Of a DNA stretch of 39,643 nt, positions 12,129-22,868 are shown piece by piece. The notes under the pieces were generated by a model, which was not told the DNA's origin, searched no databases, and worked only from the letters and a program-made list of their open reading frames with translations. A program made the position numbers and the translations under genes. This DNA is from Pseudonocardia sp. (GTDB lineage: Bacteria > Actinomycetota > Actinomycetes > Mycobacteriales > Pseudonocardiaceae): the NCBI GenBank assembly GCA_019244295.1, contig JAFASX010000079.1, positions 1 to 39,643 of the forward strand, in the 5' to 3' direction. Position 1 is the first letter of the stretch. Each line of letters starts with the position of its first letter.

Positions 12129-12473
12129 GTGGCACAGAAGGTCATCGTCTCGCTGATCGACGATCTGGACGGCGACAAGGCTGACGAGACAGTTGAGTTC
12201 GGACTGGATGGCAAGCACTACGAGATTGACCTGTCGAACAGCAATGCGGACAAGCTGCGTAATGCCCTCGCTTCGTATGTCGCGGCGGCCCGGCGTCCGG
12301 GTGGTCGGCGGCGCGCCGGCGCGAATACCGCCAGTGTCGCGGCCCGCCGGCCCCCGGTTGATCGGGAACAGAACCAGGCCATTCGAGAGTGGGCGCGCAA
12401 GCGTGGAATGAAGGTCTCCGACCGAGGCCGTATCCCGGCCGAGGTCCTGGACGCCTACCACCAGGAGAACTGA
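12129..12473 (+). CDS. lsr2: Nucleoid-associated protein Lsr2
   Basis: A small DNA-bridging protein that silences AT-rich, often foreign, DNA in actinobacteria (H-NS analogue). The 114 residues show the N-terminal dimerisation domain starting [28 protein letters not shown] and a basic linker. The C-terminal DNA-binding domain reads [18 protein letters not shown], in which RGR is the AT-hook-like minor-groove reader. The GTG start is preceded by GGAGGG. It sits between lysS and clpC as in mycobacteria. Confidence 0.96.
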   Translation: MAQKVIVSLIDDLDGDKADETVEFGLDGKHYEIDLSNSNADKLRNALASYVAAARRPGGRRRAGANTASVAARRPPVDREQNQAIREWARKRGMKVSDRGRIPAEVLDAYHQEN

Positions 12474-12671
12474 CCACTTGAGAAGCCGAACCCGCCGGAC
12501 TGAGCGTTCGCTGGCGATGAAGAATCCGCTGGTCCGATCGCATGTTACAGCTCAAGGGCGTGTTCTAGCCGTGCGCACGAAGCCAAGTGTCGGTGTGGGC
12601 CGATACAGTGGTAACACGGTGCCGGCGCGCCCAGGAGTGGGCCGGCACAGCTCAGCTGTCAGGGAGTGCAC

Positions 12672-15203
<2,532 letters not shown>

Positions 15204-15249
15204 ACCGACTGTCCGGGGCGGTTGGTTCGGAAGAGTTTCTGAGCCAACC

Positions 15250-15609
15250 GTTGGGCAGGAGCCGCGGCTGGCCCGCGCTCACTGCTGCGGGGGCGATGCG
15301 CTGTCTCTGTTCCTGGGAAAAGACGCAGCGACTGCAGTGCTGGGAGATCATGTGTCCTACCTCGTGCAGGATGATGTGATCCTGGTGGAAGCCGCTGGTG
15401 TTCTCGGCGTAGGCGATCACGTCGTGATCCGGTAACGAGGACCAATCCACAGCTGTAGTCACTCCCCCACCCGGAAACGCCCAGGGCAAGCTCGAGCCGA
15501 AGACAACAACACGGTGCGTCGCCGGTCGTTGGTTTGCGGCACCGCAGATCCACTCAATCGAGTGAAATTGGTACTTAATCCCCGATCTGGGCGTCTCGAA
15601 GTTTAGAGT
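15250..15609 (-). pseudogene. Remnant of an HExxH (ImmA/IrrE-like) metallopeptidase gene
   Basis: On the minus strand an open frame reads through TLNFETP, HSIEWICG, a Val/Gly-rich stretch and DHDVIAYAENTSGFHQDH, then ILHEVGHMI, an HExxH zinc site. The spacing of the DVIAY block, the HQDHII block and HEVGH resembles short actinobacterial ImmA/IrrE-type peptidases. There is no ATG or GTG start in a sensible place: the frame begins right after a TGA at the DUF1810 3' end. The normal C-terminal helices are replaced by sequence running into the clpC end. I read it as a decayed gene truncated at both ends. The family assignment comes from the pattern only. It fills most of the 399-bp gap after clpC. 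Confidence 0.5.
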
Positions 15610-16025
15610 CGATCAAGCGTGGCGAGGTCCGGCTGACCACTGAAGTACTTGTCCAGGACGCATTGAAATAGCGGTTCCGCGGGCGCGGCTCGGCCAAACA
15701 AGGTCATCGACGAGCGGAGTTTCAGGGCGTCGGTATATCCCAGCACCCGCACGGCGTCACTCTCGTCGAGATCGACCAGGGCGTGGGCGCACTCGAGCAG
15801 GCGAGGGCCCAGGACAGGGTGCGCGAGGTAGACCTGTGCCTCTCGGAGTGAGGAGATGGCGTACTTCCGCGACACCGAGCTAAGCCCGAGGCCGGCGATC
15901 TGGGGGAAGATGAACCACATCCAGTGGCCAGCCTTGCGGCCCCCGGACAGTTCCGCGAGCGCCGCGCGGTAGACCCCGTTGTCCTGCGCCGACACGAAGC
16001 GCTGCAGCCGGTATTGGTCGAACAT
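15603..16025 (-). CDS. DUF1810 family protein
   Basis: About 140 residues from ATG 16025 (MFDQYRLQRFVSAQD). The DUF1810 signature is clear: GRKAGHWMWFIFPQIAGLG, YLAHPVLGPRLLEC and DALKLRSSMTLF. The function of the family is unknown. An upstream in-frame start (16166) would overlap mhuD and is unlikely. It begins 10 bp after the mhuD stop, so the two are probably co-transcribed. Confidence 0.85.
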   Translation of the reverse strand: MFDQYRLQRFVSAQDNGVYRAALAELSGGRKAGHWMWFIFPQIAGLGLSSVSRKYAISSLREAQVYLAHPVLGPRLLECAHALVDLDESDAVRVLGYTDALKLRSSMTLFGRAAPAEPLFQCVLDKYFSGQPDLATLDRL

Positions 16026-16035
16026 CGGGACTTGT

Positions 16036-16389
16036 TCAGCCTTGGTCAACCTTGTCGCCGGAGCGGGAGGACAGGACCACCTCGAACTCCAGCAAGCTGG
16101 CCCCGGTGGTAATCGGCCCTTGGCCATGTCCATGGCCCCCGCCGGCCTGGCGATTCGCGCCGGCATGGGCCTCGATTGCCGGGCCGTCGCGCCAAGCTTG
16201 GAAGGACTCCTCGTCTTCCCAGCGAGTCAACACGAAGTAGCGGCTCTCTCCGGCGACGGGACGGAGCAGCTCGAATGAGATGAAGCCCGGCTGTTCGTCG
16301 ACGGTGCGCCGGCGGTTGGCGAAGCGCCGCTCCAGCTCTGGGCCGGCGCCTTCCGCAACGTCGATTGCGTTGATCTTGACCACGGTCAT
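16036..16389 (-). CDS. mhuD: MhuD-type heme-degrading monooxygenase
   Basis: A 117-residue ABM-fold protein closely resembling mycobacterial MhuD (Rv3592), which cleaves heme and releases iron. The three residues known to matter in MhuD fall at the same numbers: Asn7 (VVKIN), Trp66 (FQAWRDGP) and the heme-ligand His75 (EAHAG). Unlike the roughly 105-residue mycobacterial protein it carries an extra Gly/His-rich loop, GGGHGHGQG, just after the heme-ligand helix and before TGASLLEFEVVL. It is divergent from the hydrolase gene as in M. tuberculosis. The ATG is only 6 bases from a TAGCCT -10-like box, suggesting a leaderless transcript. Confidence 0.9.
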   Translation of the reverse strand: MTVVKINAIDVAEGAGPELERRFANRRRTVDEQPGFISFELLRPVAGESRYFVLTRWEDEESFQAWRDGPAIEAHAGANRQAGGGHGHGQGPITTGASLLEFEVVLSSRSGDKVDQG

Positions 16390-16412
16390 GCACCTAGGCT
16401 ACGACACTACCC
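16390..16412. promoter_or_regulatory. 23-bp divergent promoter, mhuD / hydrolase, overlapping -10 boxes
   Basis: Only 23 bp separate the two start codons. On the plus strand TAGGCT (16395-16400) lies 12 bases before GTG 16413. On the minus strand TAGCCT lies 6 bases before the mhuD ATG. Both fit TANNNT, and they share the palindromic core CCTAGG. The geometry fits leaderless mhuD and near-leaderless hydrolase mRNAs whose polymerases would compete for the same DNA. Confidence 0.45.
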
Positions 16413-17216
16413 GTGCGTATCAACGTCACTGTCTCGGACGGTACGAAGATCGCGGTCCGGGGGTTCGGCGGTACGGGTCGAACGATCCTGCTGCTGCACG
16501 GGCTCATGGGCCGGGCCAGCACCTGGTGGCGGGTTAGCCGATGGTTGGCCGACTATGGCCGGGTTGTCGGGGTGGATGCCAGGGGTCACGGTGACTCGCC
16601 AGCGACTGGGGCATGGCGCACCGAGCGGTTTGTCGCCGATCTGGTTGAGGTGATCGAGGCGCTGGAGCTCGCGCCAGTGGTGGTGATCGGGCATTCAATG
16701 GGTGGCCTGCACGGTTGGGAGCTGGCGGCGTTACGGCCGGATTTGGTTTCCGCGTTGGTGGTGGAAGACATGGCGCCGGATCACCGAGGACGAACGCCGG
16801 AATCGTGGACGGCGTGGTTTGCCGCCATGCCCCCGGCTTTTCCCTCGGTTGCGGCGGTGCGCGACGCGTTCGGCTGGCCCTGGCCGAGCGTGGGTGACTA
16901 CCTCGCCGAATGCGTGCGAGAGGGTCCGGACGGCTATCGCCTGCTCACCGACCCGACCGAGGCGGGCCGGATCGCCGCTGAATGGGGCGAGCGGGACTTC
17001 TGGCCATCCGTGCGCCAGCTGCGCTGTCCGACGCTACTGTTGGAAGCCGCCGAGTCGCCGATTGCCAGCGCCCAGATGGCCGAGATGTCCCGGGTGATAC
17101 CCGGTGCCCGGCACGAGCGGATCCCCGACACCGGGCACCTGCTGCACGACGACGCTCCGGACCGCTACCGCAAGCTGGTCACGGAGTTCCTGGAGCTGGC
17201 GCTGCCCGCCCCGTGA
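16413..17216 (+). CDS. Alpha/beta-hydrolase (Rv3591c-type)
   Basis: A 267-residue alpha/beta-hydrolase fold enzyme. LLLHGLMG forms the oxyanion region, VDARGHGDS follows the second core strand, the nucleophile elbow is GHSMGG, and the catalytic His is in DTGHLLHDD near the C-terminus. The acid is probably in the LLLEAAESP strand region. The substrate is unknown; the family includes esterases and lactonases. The gene pairs divergently with mhuD as in mycobacteria. Its TGA lies inside the first unit of a repeat that forms the downstream hairpin. Confidence 0.88.
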   Translation: MRINVTVSDGTKIAVRGFGGTGRTILLLHGLMGRASTWWRVSRWLADYGRVVGVDARGHGDSPATGAWRTERFVADLVEVIEALELAPVVVIGHSMGGLHGWELAALRPDLVSALVVEDMAPDHRGRTPESWTAWFAAMPPAFPSVAAVRDAFGWPWPSVGDYLAECVREGPDGYRLLTDPTEAGRIAAEWGERDFWPSVRQLRCPTLLLEAAESPIASAQMAEMSRVIPGARHERIPDTGHLLHDDAPDRYRKLVTEFLELALPAP

Positions 17217-17254
17217 ATGGGCGGTCCGTGAATGGGCGGTCCGCCCATTCACGG
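17213..17254. terminator. Duplicated unit forming a hairpin between hydrolase and mutY
   Basis: The 15-base unit gtgaatgggcggtcc is present twice in tandem (17213-17227 and 17228-17242). The second copy is followed by its reverse complement, giving 12-base arms 17228-17239 and 17241-17252 around a single base. The site includes the hydrolase stop and the last codons of minus-strand mutY, so it probably acts as a shared terminator for these convergent genes. Confidence 0.7.
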
Positions 17255-18136
17255 GCGCTCGCCTGGGAGCGCAAATCGCTCCTGCGGGTCGTCGCTGACC
17301 AGCTCAACCAGACCGTCGTCCAGTAAGGACAGCAGGCACCGTTCGCGCTGCTGCGCATCCGGCCAGGCGGCATCCAGGGCTATCCGGCGCACCGGACCGG
17401 GGGCTTGACGGAGCACGTCCAGAAGCCGGCCCCGGACTTGCCGATCGGTACCAGTGAATATCTGTGCCCGGCGTGACGGTCCGGTGTACTCCGGGCGGCC
17501 GGCTGCTTGCCATGCGCACCGCGCGCGCACCGGACAGATCCGACAGCTGGGAGTGCGGGCGGTACATACGACCGCCCCCAGCTCCATGAGGGCGGCCGCA
17601 AACCGGGCCCCCTCAGCGTCGCCGGCTGGCAACAGGGCCTCGGCATCAGCCAGGTCGGCGGCCGTGCGGGCCGGCCCGGCGTCGCCGATGCCATGCACCG
17701 CGCGAGCGATCACCCGGCGAACATTCGTATCCACCACCGGCGCGCGGCGACGGTAGCCGAAAGCGAGTACCGCTCGGGCGGTGTACGCGCCGACGCCGGG
17801 TAGCGCGAGCAGTGCGTCGAGCTGGTCAGGCACCTGGTCGGCGTGCTCGGTGGCGATCACGGTGGCGGTCGCGTGCAGCCGCAGCGCCCGGCGAGGGTAG
17901 CCGAGCTTGCCCCAGGCCCGCAGCACGTCGGCGGGCAGCGCTACAGCCAATGCGGATGGCACCGGCCAGCGAGCCAACCATTCCAACCAGATCGGTGCCA
18001 CCCGGCTCACCGGAGTCTGTTGCAGCATAAACTCGCTGACCAGCACTCCCCAGGCGGACGTACCAGGCCGCCGCCACGGCAGATCGCGCGCGTGCTCGTC
18101 AAACCAGGGCAGTAGCTCGGGCAGGCTCGCGGGCAT
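17249..18136 (-). CDS. mutY: Adenine DNA glycosylase MutY
   Basis: Removes adenine mispaired with 8-oxoguanine. From ATG 18136 the protein has 295 residues. The catalytic Glu35 region is SEFMLQQTP; the helix-hairpin-helix is LPGVGAYTARAV with Asp in VVDTNVRRV; the [4Fe-4S] ligands are C-x6-C-x2-C-x5-C in VCTARTPSCRICPVRARC. The C-terminal segment is short, as in actinobacterial MutY. An in-frame start at 18286 would add 50 residues without family similarity and overlap the carbonic anhydrase gene. Confidence 0.94.
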   Translation of the reverse strand: MPASLPELLPWFDEHARDLPWRRPGTSAWGVLVSEFMLQQTPVSRVAPIWLEWLARWPVPSALAVALPADVLRAWGKLGYPRRALRLHATATVIATEHADQVPDQLDALLALPGVGAYTARAVLAFGYRRRAPVVDTNVRRVIARAVHGIGDAGPARTAADLADAEALLPAGDAEGARFAAALMELGAVVCTARTPSCRICPVRARCAWQAAGRPEYTGPSRRAQIFTGTDRQVRGRLLDVLRQAPGPVRRIALDAAWPDAQQRERCLLSLLDDGLVELVSDDPQERFALPGERP

Positions 18137-18251
18137 CCACTCAGTCTGCCCGGGGCGTTCCGCTCCGGAGCGAACGGCACATAGACGCGCATCCAGCGTG
18201 CGAAGCGCCGTTCCTCCAAAGGCGCCTCCACGCGGGACAAGCAGCGGGGTG

Positions 18252-18740
18252 TCAGACGACCTCGTTGAGCTTGCCCGTGGCGACATCGAACACGAATCCT
18301 CGGATCGAATCCTTCCTCGGCACGAATGGGCTGGCCTTGATCCTCGCGATGGACTGGCGTACGTCGGTGTCCAGGTCGTTGAACGACTCCGCCGACCAGG
18401 TCGGCTTGATCCCGGTCTCGTCCTGGATGGACTTCTTGAACTCGTCGTCGGTGAAGGTCAGCATGCCGCAGTCGGTGTGGTGAATAAGAATGATCTCTTC
18501 GGTGCCCAGCAGCCGCTGGCTGATGGCGAGCGAACGGATCTCGTCGTCGGTGATCACACCACCGGCGTTGCGGATCACATGGGCCTCGCCCTCGTTCAGG
18601 CCGAGAATGGCGTACACGTTGAGCCGGGCGTCCATGCAAGCCACCACGGCCACATGCTTGGCCGGCGGCAGCGGCAACGGACCGGTGAAGCTGGTGGTGT
18701 AGGACGCGTTGTTGGTGAGTAACTCGTCGGTGACGGACAT
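18252..18740 (-). CDS. Beta-class carbonic anhydrase (CanA/Rv1284-like)
   Basis: Interconverts CO2 and bicarbonate. The 162 residues from ATG 18740 (MSVTDELL) contain the zinc ligands and catalytic dyad Cys35-x-Asp37-x-Arg39 in VACMDARLNVY and the second zinc pair His88 and Cys91 in HHTDCGM. From memory it resembles Rv1284 (CanA) more than Rv3588c (CanB), the enzyme encoded beside mutY in M. tuberculosis, and it points the opposite way from canB in that synteny. ATG 18752 would add four residues. Confidence 0.9.
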   Translation of the reverse strand: MSVTDELLTNNASYTTSFTGPLPLPPAKHVAVVACMDARLNVYAILGLNEGEAHVIRNAGGVITDDEIRSLAISQRLLGTEEIILIHHTDCGMLTFTDDEFKKSIQDETGIKPTWSAESFNDLDTDVRQSIARIKASPFVPRKDSIRGFVFDVATGKLNEVV

Positions 18741-19056
18741 GATCTCTCCCATGAGACTGGTGATTGAAACCTGGGTCGCCGGGAACGGCAGGCCAGGGCT
18801 GTGACCCCCAAGAGCGGGCAGACCGGACAGGGATCAGGCGAACGACGTACAGAACTCGTCGAAATGTGTGACGCGACGGCTCGGCCAGAAGTGCTCGAGA
18901 CACATGCGCAACACGCCATTAGTCCTACAGCCAGCGCGGTACGACCGCAAGCTCCATGTGGACGACAAACACATCAGAGGCTGGTTTGCCGAGAAGCCTC
19001 GTGACTCGCCGTGGTCGTTACCGGGTAAATCTGTCACCAAGCCCTACCGTGAACGC
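18741..19056. other. Divergent intergenic region, carbonic anhydrase / membrane protein
   Basis: This 316-bp region separates divergent starts and must contain both promoters. An in-frame extension of the plus-strand gene to 18868 exists, but the encoded residues look random. I see no RNA gene or clear operator here. Confidence 0.4.
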
Positions 19057-20013
19057 ATGATCGAGTCAGAATCCGCTATGTACTGGCGTCGACGTGCCGT
19101 TGCGATCGCTGGCGTGGCGGCGGTCGTCCTCTTGCTGATCTGGGCCTTCTCCGGGCCGAGTCAGCCAGGGGGGGCGACCGCTCCGGTCGGATTGGCGCGA
19201 GACACCGCGAGCCCGGCCCAGCCAACGCTTGATCCGCCCGTCCCGACCGCGGGCGAACCAGTCGCGCAGCCGCTAAGCCCGACGCCGCGTCCGGCGCCCG
19301 CCGCTCCCTTGGCTCAGGCGGTGGCGCCACCATCCGCCGCTGCGGAGTCATCGGGGCAGCCGGCATCGTCGGCCGCGGTCCAACCACCGGGTCCGGCTCG
19401 GTTACCGAGCCTGTCTGCTTCGGCGCCAGGTACGTCCTCCTCGGTGGAGCCATCCACATCGAGTGGCTCGGGTGCACTGGATCACCAGAGCCGTTCGGCA
19501 CTGCCGTCAAGTAAGGCCGGCAAGGCCGTGGCCCCAGCCCCGTCGGCGCTTGCTCAGCCCGTTCAGCAGCCCGCCCAGCACGGCAAGCTGGGCCAACCCC
19601 CGTCACGGCCGATCGCGGTAGCGTCCTGCCCGGACCGCGCGGTCAAGGTGCTTACCCAGATCGGGGCGAGTGACTACCAGGTCGGGGAGCGGCCGCGCTT
19701 CCAGCTCCTGATCACCAATGTCAGCCACACAGCGTGTTCCCGCGATCTGAACCCTTGGCTGCAAGAGCTCGTCGTCAGCGGGGCCAATGGGGCAAGGCTG
19801 TGGTCCAGCAATGACTGCTCCCGAGAGAAGCGGTCCGATGTACGCACCCTCGAACCAGGCAAGCCGGCGGTGTTCGCGGTTGACTGGGCTGGGCGTACCT
19901 CACGGCCTGGTTGCGTCGGCAAGCGGGAGCCGGTGGGCCCTGGCATGTACCAGGTTGTGGGCAGGCTCGGCGCGCTGACCAGTCTCCCCGCGCCGTTTAT
20001 CCTGCTCAAGTAG
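19057..20013 (+). CDS. Membrane-anchored protein with Pro/Ser/Ala linker (Rv3587c-like)
   Basis: A 318-residue protein from ATG 19057 (MIESESAMYWRRRAV). One membrane helix at about 13-31 follows a positively charged start, so the rest is probably outside the cell. Residues about 32-195 are a low-complexity Pro/Ala/Ser/Gln linker. The C-terminal domain (about 196-318) begins VASCPDRAVKVLTQIGASDY and includes a QLLITNVSHTACSRDLN block and a Cys pair, resembling a beta-sandwich. Orthologues sit between carbonic anhydrase and disA/radA in related genomes. The function is unknown. Confidence 0.78.
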   Translation: MIESESAMYWRRRAVAIAGVAAVVLLLIWAFSGPSQPGGATAPVGLARDTASPAQPTLDPPVPTAGEPVAQPLSPTPRPAPAAPLAQAVAPPSAAAESSGQPASSAAVQPPGPARLPSLSASAPGTSSSVEPSTSSGSGALDHQSRSALPSSKAGKAVAPAPSALAQPVQQPAQHGKLGQPPSRPIAVASCPDRAVKVLTQIGASDYQVGERPRFQLLITNVSHTACSRDLNPWLQELVVSGANGARLWSSNDCSREKRSDVRTLEPGKPAVFAVDWAGRTSRPGCVGKREPVGPGMYQVVGRLGALTSLPAPFILLK

Positions 20014-20082
20014 TACACCGCCGCACTATGGGGCCAGGCTGGAGCCGCGTCTTGGTCCCGGGAGCGCGGGTTGAGGCCGGGA

Positions 20083-21420
20083 TCATGGCAGGAAGGACAT
20101 CTCGACGTCGGCGAGGTGGGCGACTTCGATGACCTTCAGCGAGCCGACCTGCCCCGTTGACGAAGCGGCCAGCTTGGAGCCCGCTGGCACCAGAGCGAAG
20201 TTGAAGCCCAGGCGAGCGGCCTCGTTGAGTCGTCGGTCCAGGCCGACCACTCGGCGGATCTCACCGGTCAGCCCGATTTCGCCGAGCGCAACCAGCCCGG
20301 ACCGCAGCGGCCGGTCGGCTTTAGCCGATGCCACGGCTAGCGCGATCGCAAGATCGGCCGCCGGCTCGGTCAACCGCATCCCACCGACGGTGGCGGTGTA
20401 GACCTCCGCGTCACGCAGGACCACCCCGGCGCGACGCTCTAGCACGGCGAGCACCATCGACACCCGCGAGGCGTCCAGGCCACTGACCGCGCGTCGGGGA
20501 CTGGGGATGTTGGTCCCGGCCACCAGGGCCTGCACCTCAGCCAGCAACGGTCGGCGGCCGTCCACCGCGACCGTGATCGCGGTTCCAGCGACCGGATTGC
20601 CGCCTCGGCCGGCGGGATCGGCGAGGAAGAGCCCCGAAGGGTCAGCCACTCCGACAATGCCGTCATCGCGCAGTTCGAAACAACCAACCTCGTCGGCGGG
20701 ACCGAATCGGTTCTTGATCCCGCGCACCATGCGCAGCGCGGAGTGCCGGTCGCCTTCGAATTGCAGCACCACGTCTACCAGGTGTTCGAGCACCCTTGGC
20801 CCGGCTATTGAGCCGTCTTTCGTGACATGTCCGACCAGGATCACCGGCAGTCCACGCTCTTTAGCTAATGCGGTCAGCGCGACGGTGACCGCGCGCACCT
20901 GGGTGACTCCGCCCGGTGAGCCTTCGACGCCAACGGATGAGATCGTCTGTACCGAGTCGACGATCAACAGGCTGGGCTTGAGTGTGTCCAGATGGCCGAC
21001 GATGGAATCCAGGTCGGACTCAGCGGCGAGGTAGAGCTGAGCATGGGTCGCCGAGGTGCGCTCCGCGCGCAGTCGGACCTGGCCGGCCGACTCCTCGCCG
21101 GTGGCATAGAGCACTGGGCCGGTACTGAGCGCGGCGGTCTTACTGGCCACCTCAAGCAACAGTGTGGACTTGCCCACACCTGGCTCGCCGGCAAGCAACA
21201 CCACGGCTCCAGGAACCAACCCGCCGCCAAGTACCCGGTCCAGTTCCGGCACCCCGGTCGCGCGGGCCAACGCGCTGTCCAAGGCGACCTCGGTGATGGG
21301 GCGCGCGGGCGCGGCCGGTGCGCCGGCCGCTACCCGGTGTGGCCCGCTCAGTGCGCGGCTAACCTGTTCGAGGGTGCCCCAGCCATGGCACTCCGGGCAG
21401 CGGCCGACCCACTTGGCCAC
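20083..21420 (-). CDS. radA: DNA repair protein RadA (start uncertain)
   Basis: RecA-like ATPase/helicase that aids branch migration in recombination. From GTG 21420 the 445 residues hold Walker [10 protein letters not shown] (78-86), the RadA-specific KNRFG motif and a C-terminal Lon-like domain ([21 protein letters not shown]). The zinc finger should be CxxC...CxxC. The second pair (RCPEC) is inside this ORF, but the first pair ([13 protein letters not shown]) is encoded in frame upstream of GTG 21420. No ATG, GTG or TTG occurs in frame within at least 120 bp upstream. The only candidate with a well-placed GGAG is an ATC at 21480. disA, normally next to radA, is absent. Confidence 0.92.
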   Translation of the reverse strand: MAKWVGRCPECHGWGTLEQVSRALSGPHRVAAGAPAAPARPITEVALDSALARATGVPELDRVLGGGLVPGAVVLLAGEPGVGKSTLLLEVASKTAALSTGPVLYATGEESAGQVRLRAERTSATHAQLYLAAESDLDSIVGHLDTLKPSLLIVDSVQTISSVGVEGSPGGVTQVRAVTVALTALAKERGLPVILVGHVTKDGSIAGPRVLEHLVDVVLQFEGDRHSALRMVRGIKNRFGPADEVGCFELRDDGIVGVADPSGLFLADPAGRGGNPVAGTAITVAVDGRRPLLAEVQALVAGTNIPSPRRAVSGLDASRVSMVLAVLERRAGVVLRDAEVYTATVGGMRLTEPAADLAIALAVASAKADRPLRSGLVALGEIGLTGEIRRVVGLDRRLNEAARLGFNFALVPAGSKLAASSTGQVGSLKVIEVAHLADVEMSFLP

Positions 21421-21499
21421 TTCGTGGCCGCACTCGGTGCAGCGGTGCGCCCATCGGTGAGCGGTATCTCTGCGCTGGATCGTGAGCTCCGGACACCGA

Positions 21500-22066
21500 C
21501 TAATTGCGCTCGGCCTGTGGTCCGGTCGGGTAGCCGACCGGCAACTGGACGGTGAGCTCGCCGGCGCGTCCGAACCGGAACACCACGGGATAGGTCAACC
21601 CCGCGCGTATCGGTTGGGTCAGCCCGACCAGCTTGATCGCGATGGTGCGCAAAGCCAACGCCTGCGAGTTGCCGCCGGCGTTATTGCTTACCTGGATTGA
21701 GCTGCCGGCCGGGAGGGTTGCGTCACCAACGATCTGCCCGCTCGTGGCTACCGGGCTGGAGACCGAGACCAACCGGTCGGTGGTATCGCCGGTGTTCACC
21801 ATCGTCATGTTCAGCGGTGCCGCCTGACCTGACTGGTAGACCGCGCCGCTGGCGCCGTTGCTGACGAACGCGATCGAGGCGTCCCGGATCAAGATTGAGT
21901 CGGCCTGACCGCTGGACCCGTCTACGGCTGAGGCTTGGGAGGCGGTCTGGGTGATCGCGCCCGCCCCGCACCCCGTAAGAGCTAAACCGAGAGCGGTGAA
22001 CGGGATGAGCACGAAGGGAAAGACGGCGCGGCGGGGGCGACGTGCGAGCCCGGAACGACGCATCAT
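21500..22066 (-). CDS. lpqE: Conserved lipoprotein LpqE-like
   Basis: A 188-residue protein from ATG 22066 ([16 protein letters not shown]). The signal peptide ends in the lipobox LTGC at about residues 30-33, so the mature protein should be lipid-anchored outside the membrane. The body ([37 protein letters not shown]) resembles the copper-chaperone-like/LpqE group, and the radA-lpqE-carD order matches Rv3585-Rv3584-Rv3583c. It ends 20 bp upstream of the ATC at 21480 that may start radA, in the same direction. Metal binding is not evident from residues. Confidence 0.82.
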   Translation of the reverse strand: MMRRSGLARRPRRAVFPFVLIPFTALGLALTGCGAGAITQTASQASAVDGSSGQADSILIRDASIAFVSNGASGAVYQSGQAAPLNMTMVNTGDTTDRLVSVSSPVATSGQIVGDATLPAGSSIQVSNNAGGNSQALALRTIAIKLVGLTQPIRAGLTYPVVFRFGRAGELTVQLPVGYPTGPQAERN

Positions 22067-22321
22067 GGCGGATCCTTGTTGTGCGGGGCCTGAACGGTCT
22101 GGCCGGTTGCGCCGGTCAGCCGTGCGATTAGCGATCTGGGTGCATACCGGATGACCTGGGAGAAGCCTAGCCGTACCGCTGGTTGAAGAGCTCATCCTGG
22201 TTGCGTGAGGTTACCGCCTGGTGTTCGGCAATGACCTTCCTTGCACGAATTTGGGCGGTTGTCAACCCCCTGACCTGCGATGACGACGGATCCCACCGAG
22301 CGAGGCACCGGGTTGGCATGT

Positions 22322-22327
22322 TAACCT
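22322..22327 (+). promoter_or_regulatory. Probable -10 element of carD
   Basis: TAACCT fits the actinobacterial TANNNT pattern, 27 bases before the carD ATG. It would give a leader of about 20 bases containing the purine-rich AAAGGGGCAGAGGG ribosome site. No firm -35 is visible. Confidence 0.4.
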
Positions 22328-22354
22328 GGAGTCAGCGAAAGGGGCAGAGGGCAT

Positions 22355-22843
22355 ATGGTTTTCAAGGTCGGAGGGACCGTCGTCTACCCGCACCACGGTG
22401 CCGCTCTTATCGAGGCTATCGAGACTCGGACCATCAAGGGCGAAGAGAAGAGGTATCTCGTCCTCAAGGTTGCTCAAGGCGACCTGACCGTTCGCGTCCC
22501 TGCGGACAACGCCGAGTTCGTGGGCGTCCGTGACGTGGTCGGCCAGGACGGCTTGGACCGAGTGTTCGATGTACTCCGGGCGCCGCACACGGAGGAGCCG
22601 ACTAACTGGTCTCGGCGATACAAGGCTAACCTGGAAAAGCTCGCGTCAGGCGACGTCAACAAGGTCGCCGAGGTGGTTCGTGACCTCTGGCGCCGTGAGA
22701 AAGACCGTGGCCTGTCCGCGGGCGAGAAGCGGATGCTCGCCAAGGCTCGGCAGATATTGGTCAGCGAGCTCGCGCTCGCTGAGGGTACAGACGAGGAAAA
22801 GGCCGAGCTGCTGCTAGACGAAGTGCTAGCTACGGCTTTCTGA
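22355..22843 (+). CDS. carD: RNA polymerase-binding transcription factor CarD
   Basis: Stabilises the open promoter complex, especially at rRNA promoters. The 162 residues match CarD throughout: RNA-polymerase-interacting N-terminal domain ([20 protein letters not shown]), then a helical DNA-binding domain containing [17 protein letters not shown] and the promoter-fork Trp region ([20 protein letters not shown]). ispD begins 25 bp downstream, the common actinobacterial carD-ispD-ispF order. Confidence 0.97.
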   Translation: MVFKVGGTVVYPHHGAALIEAIETRTIKGEEKRYLVLKVAQGDLTVRVPADNAEFVGVRDVVGQDGLDRVFDVLRAPHTEEPTNWSRRYKANLEKLASGDVNKVAEVVRDLWRREKDRGLSAGEKRMLAKARQILVSELALAEGTDEEKAELLLDEVLATAF

Positions 22844-22868
22844 ATCGCCGGTTACGCCTTATCCGCGC

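Noticed and set aside
18868..19056. 63-residue in-frame extension of the membrane-anchored protein
   Set aside because: Residues look random and precede the natural MxxxSAMYWRRR-membrane-helix start at 19057.
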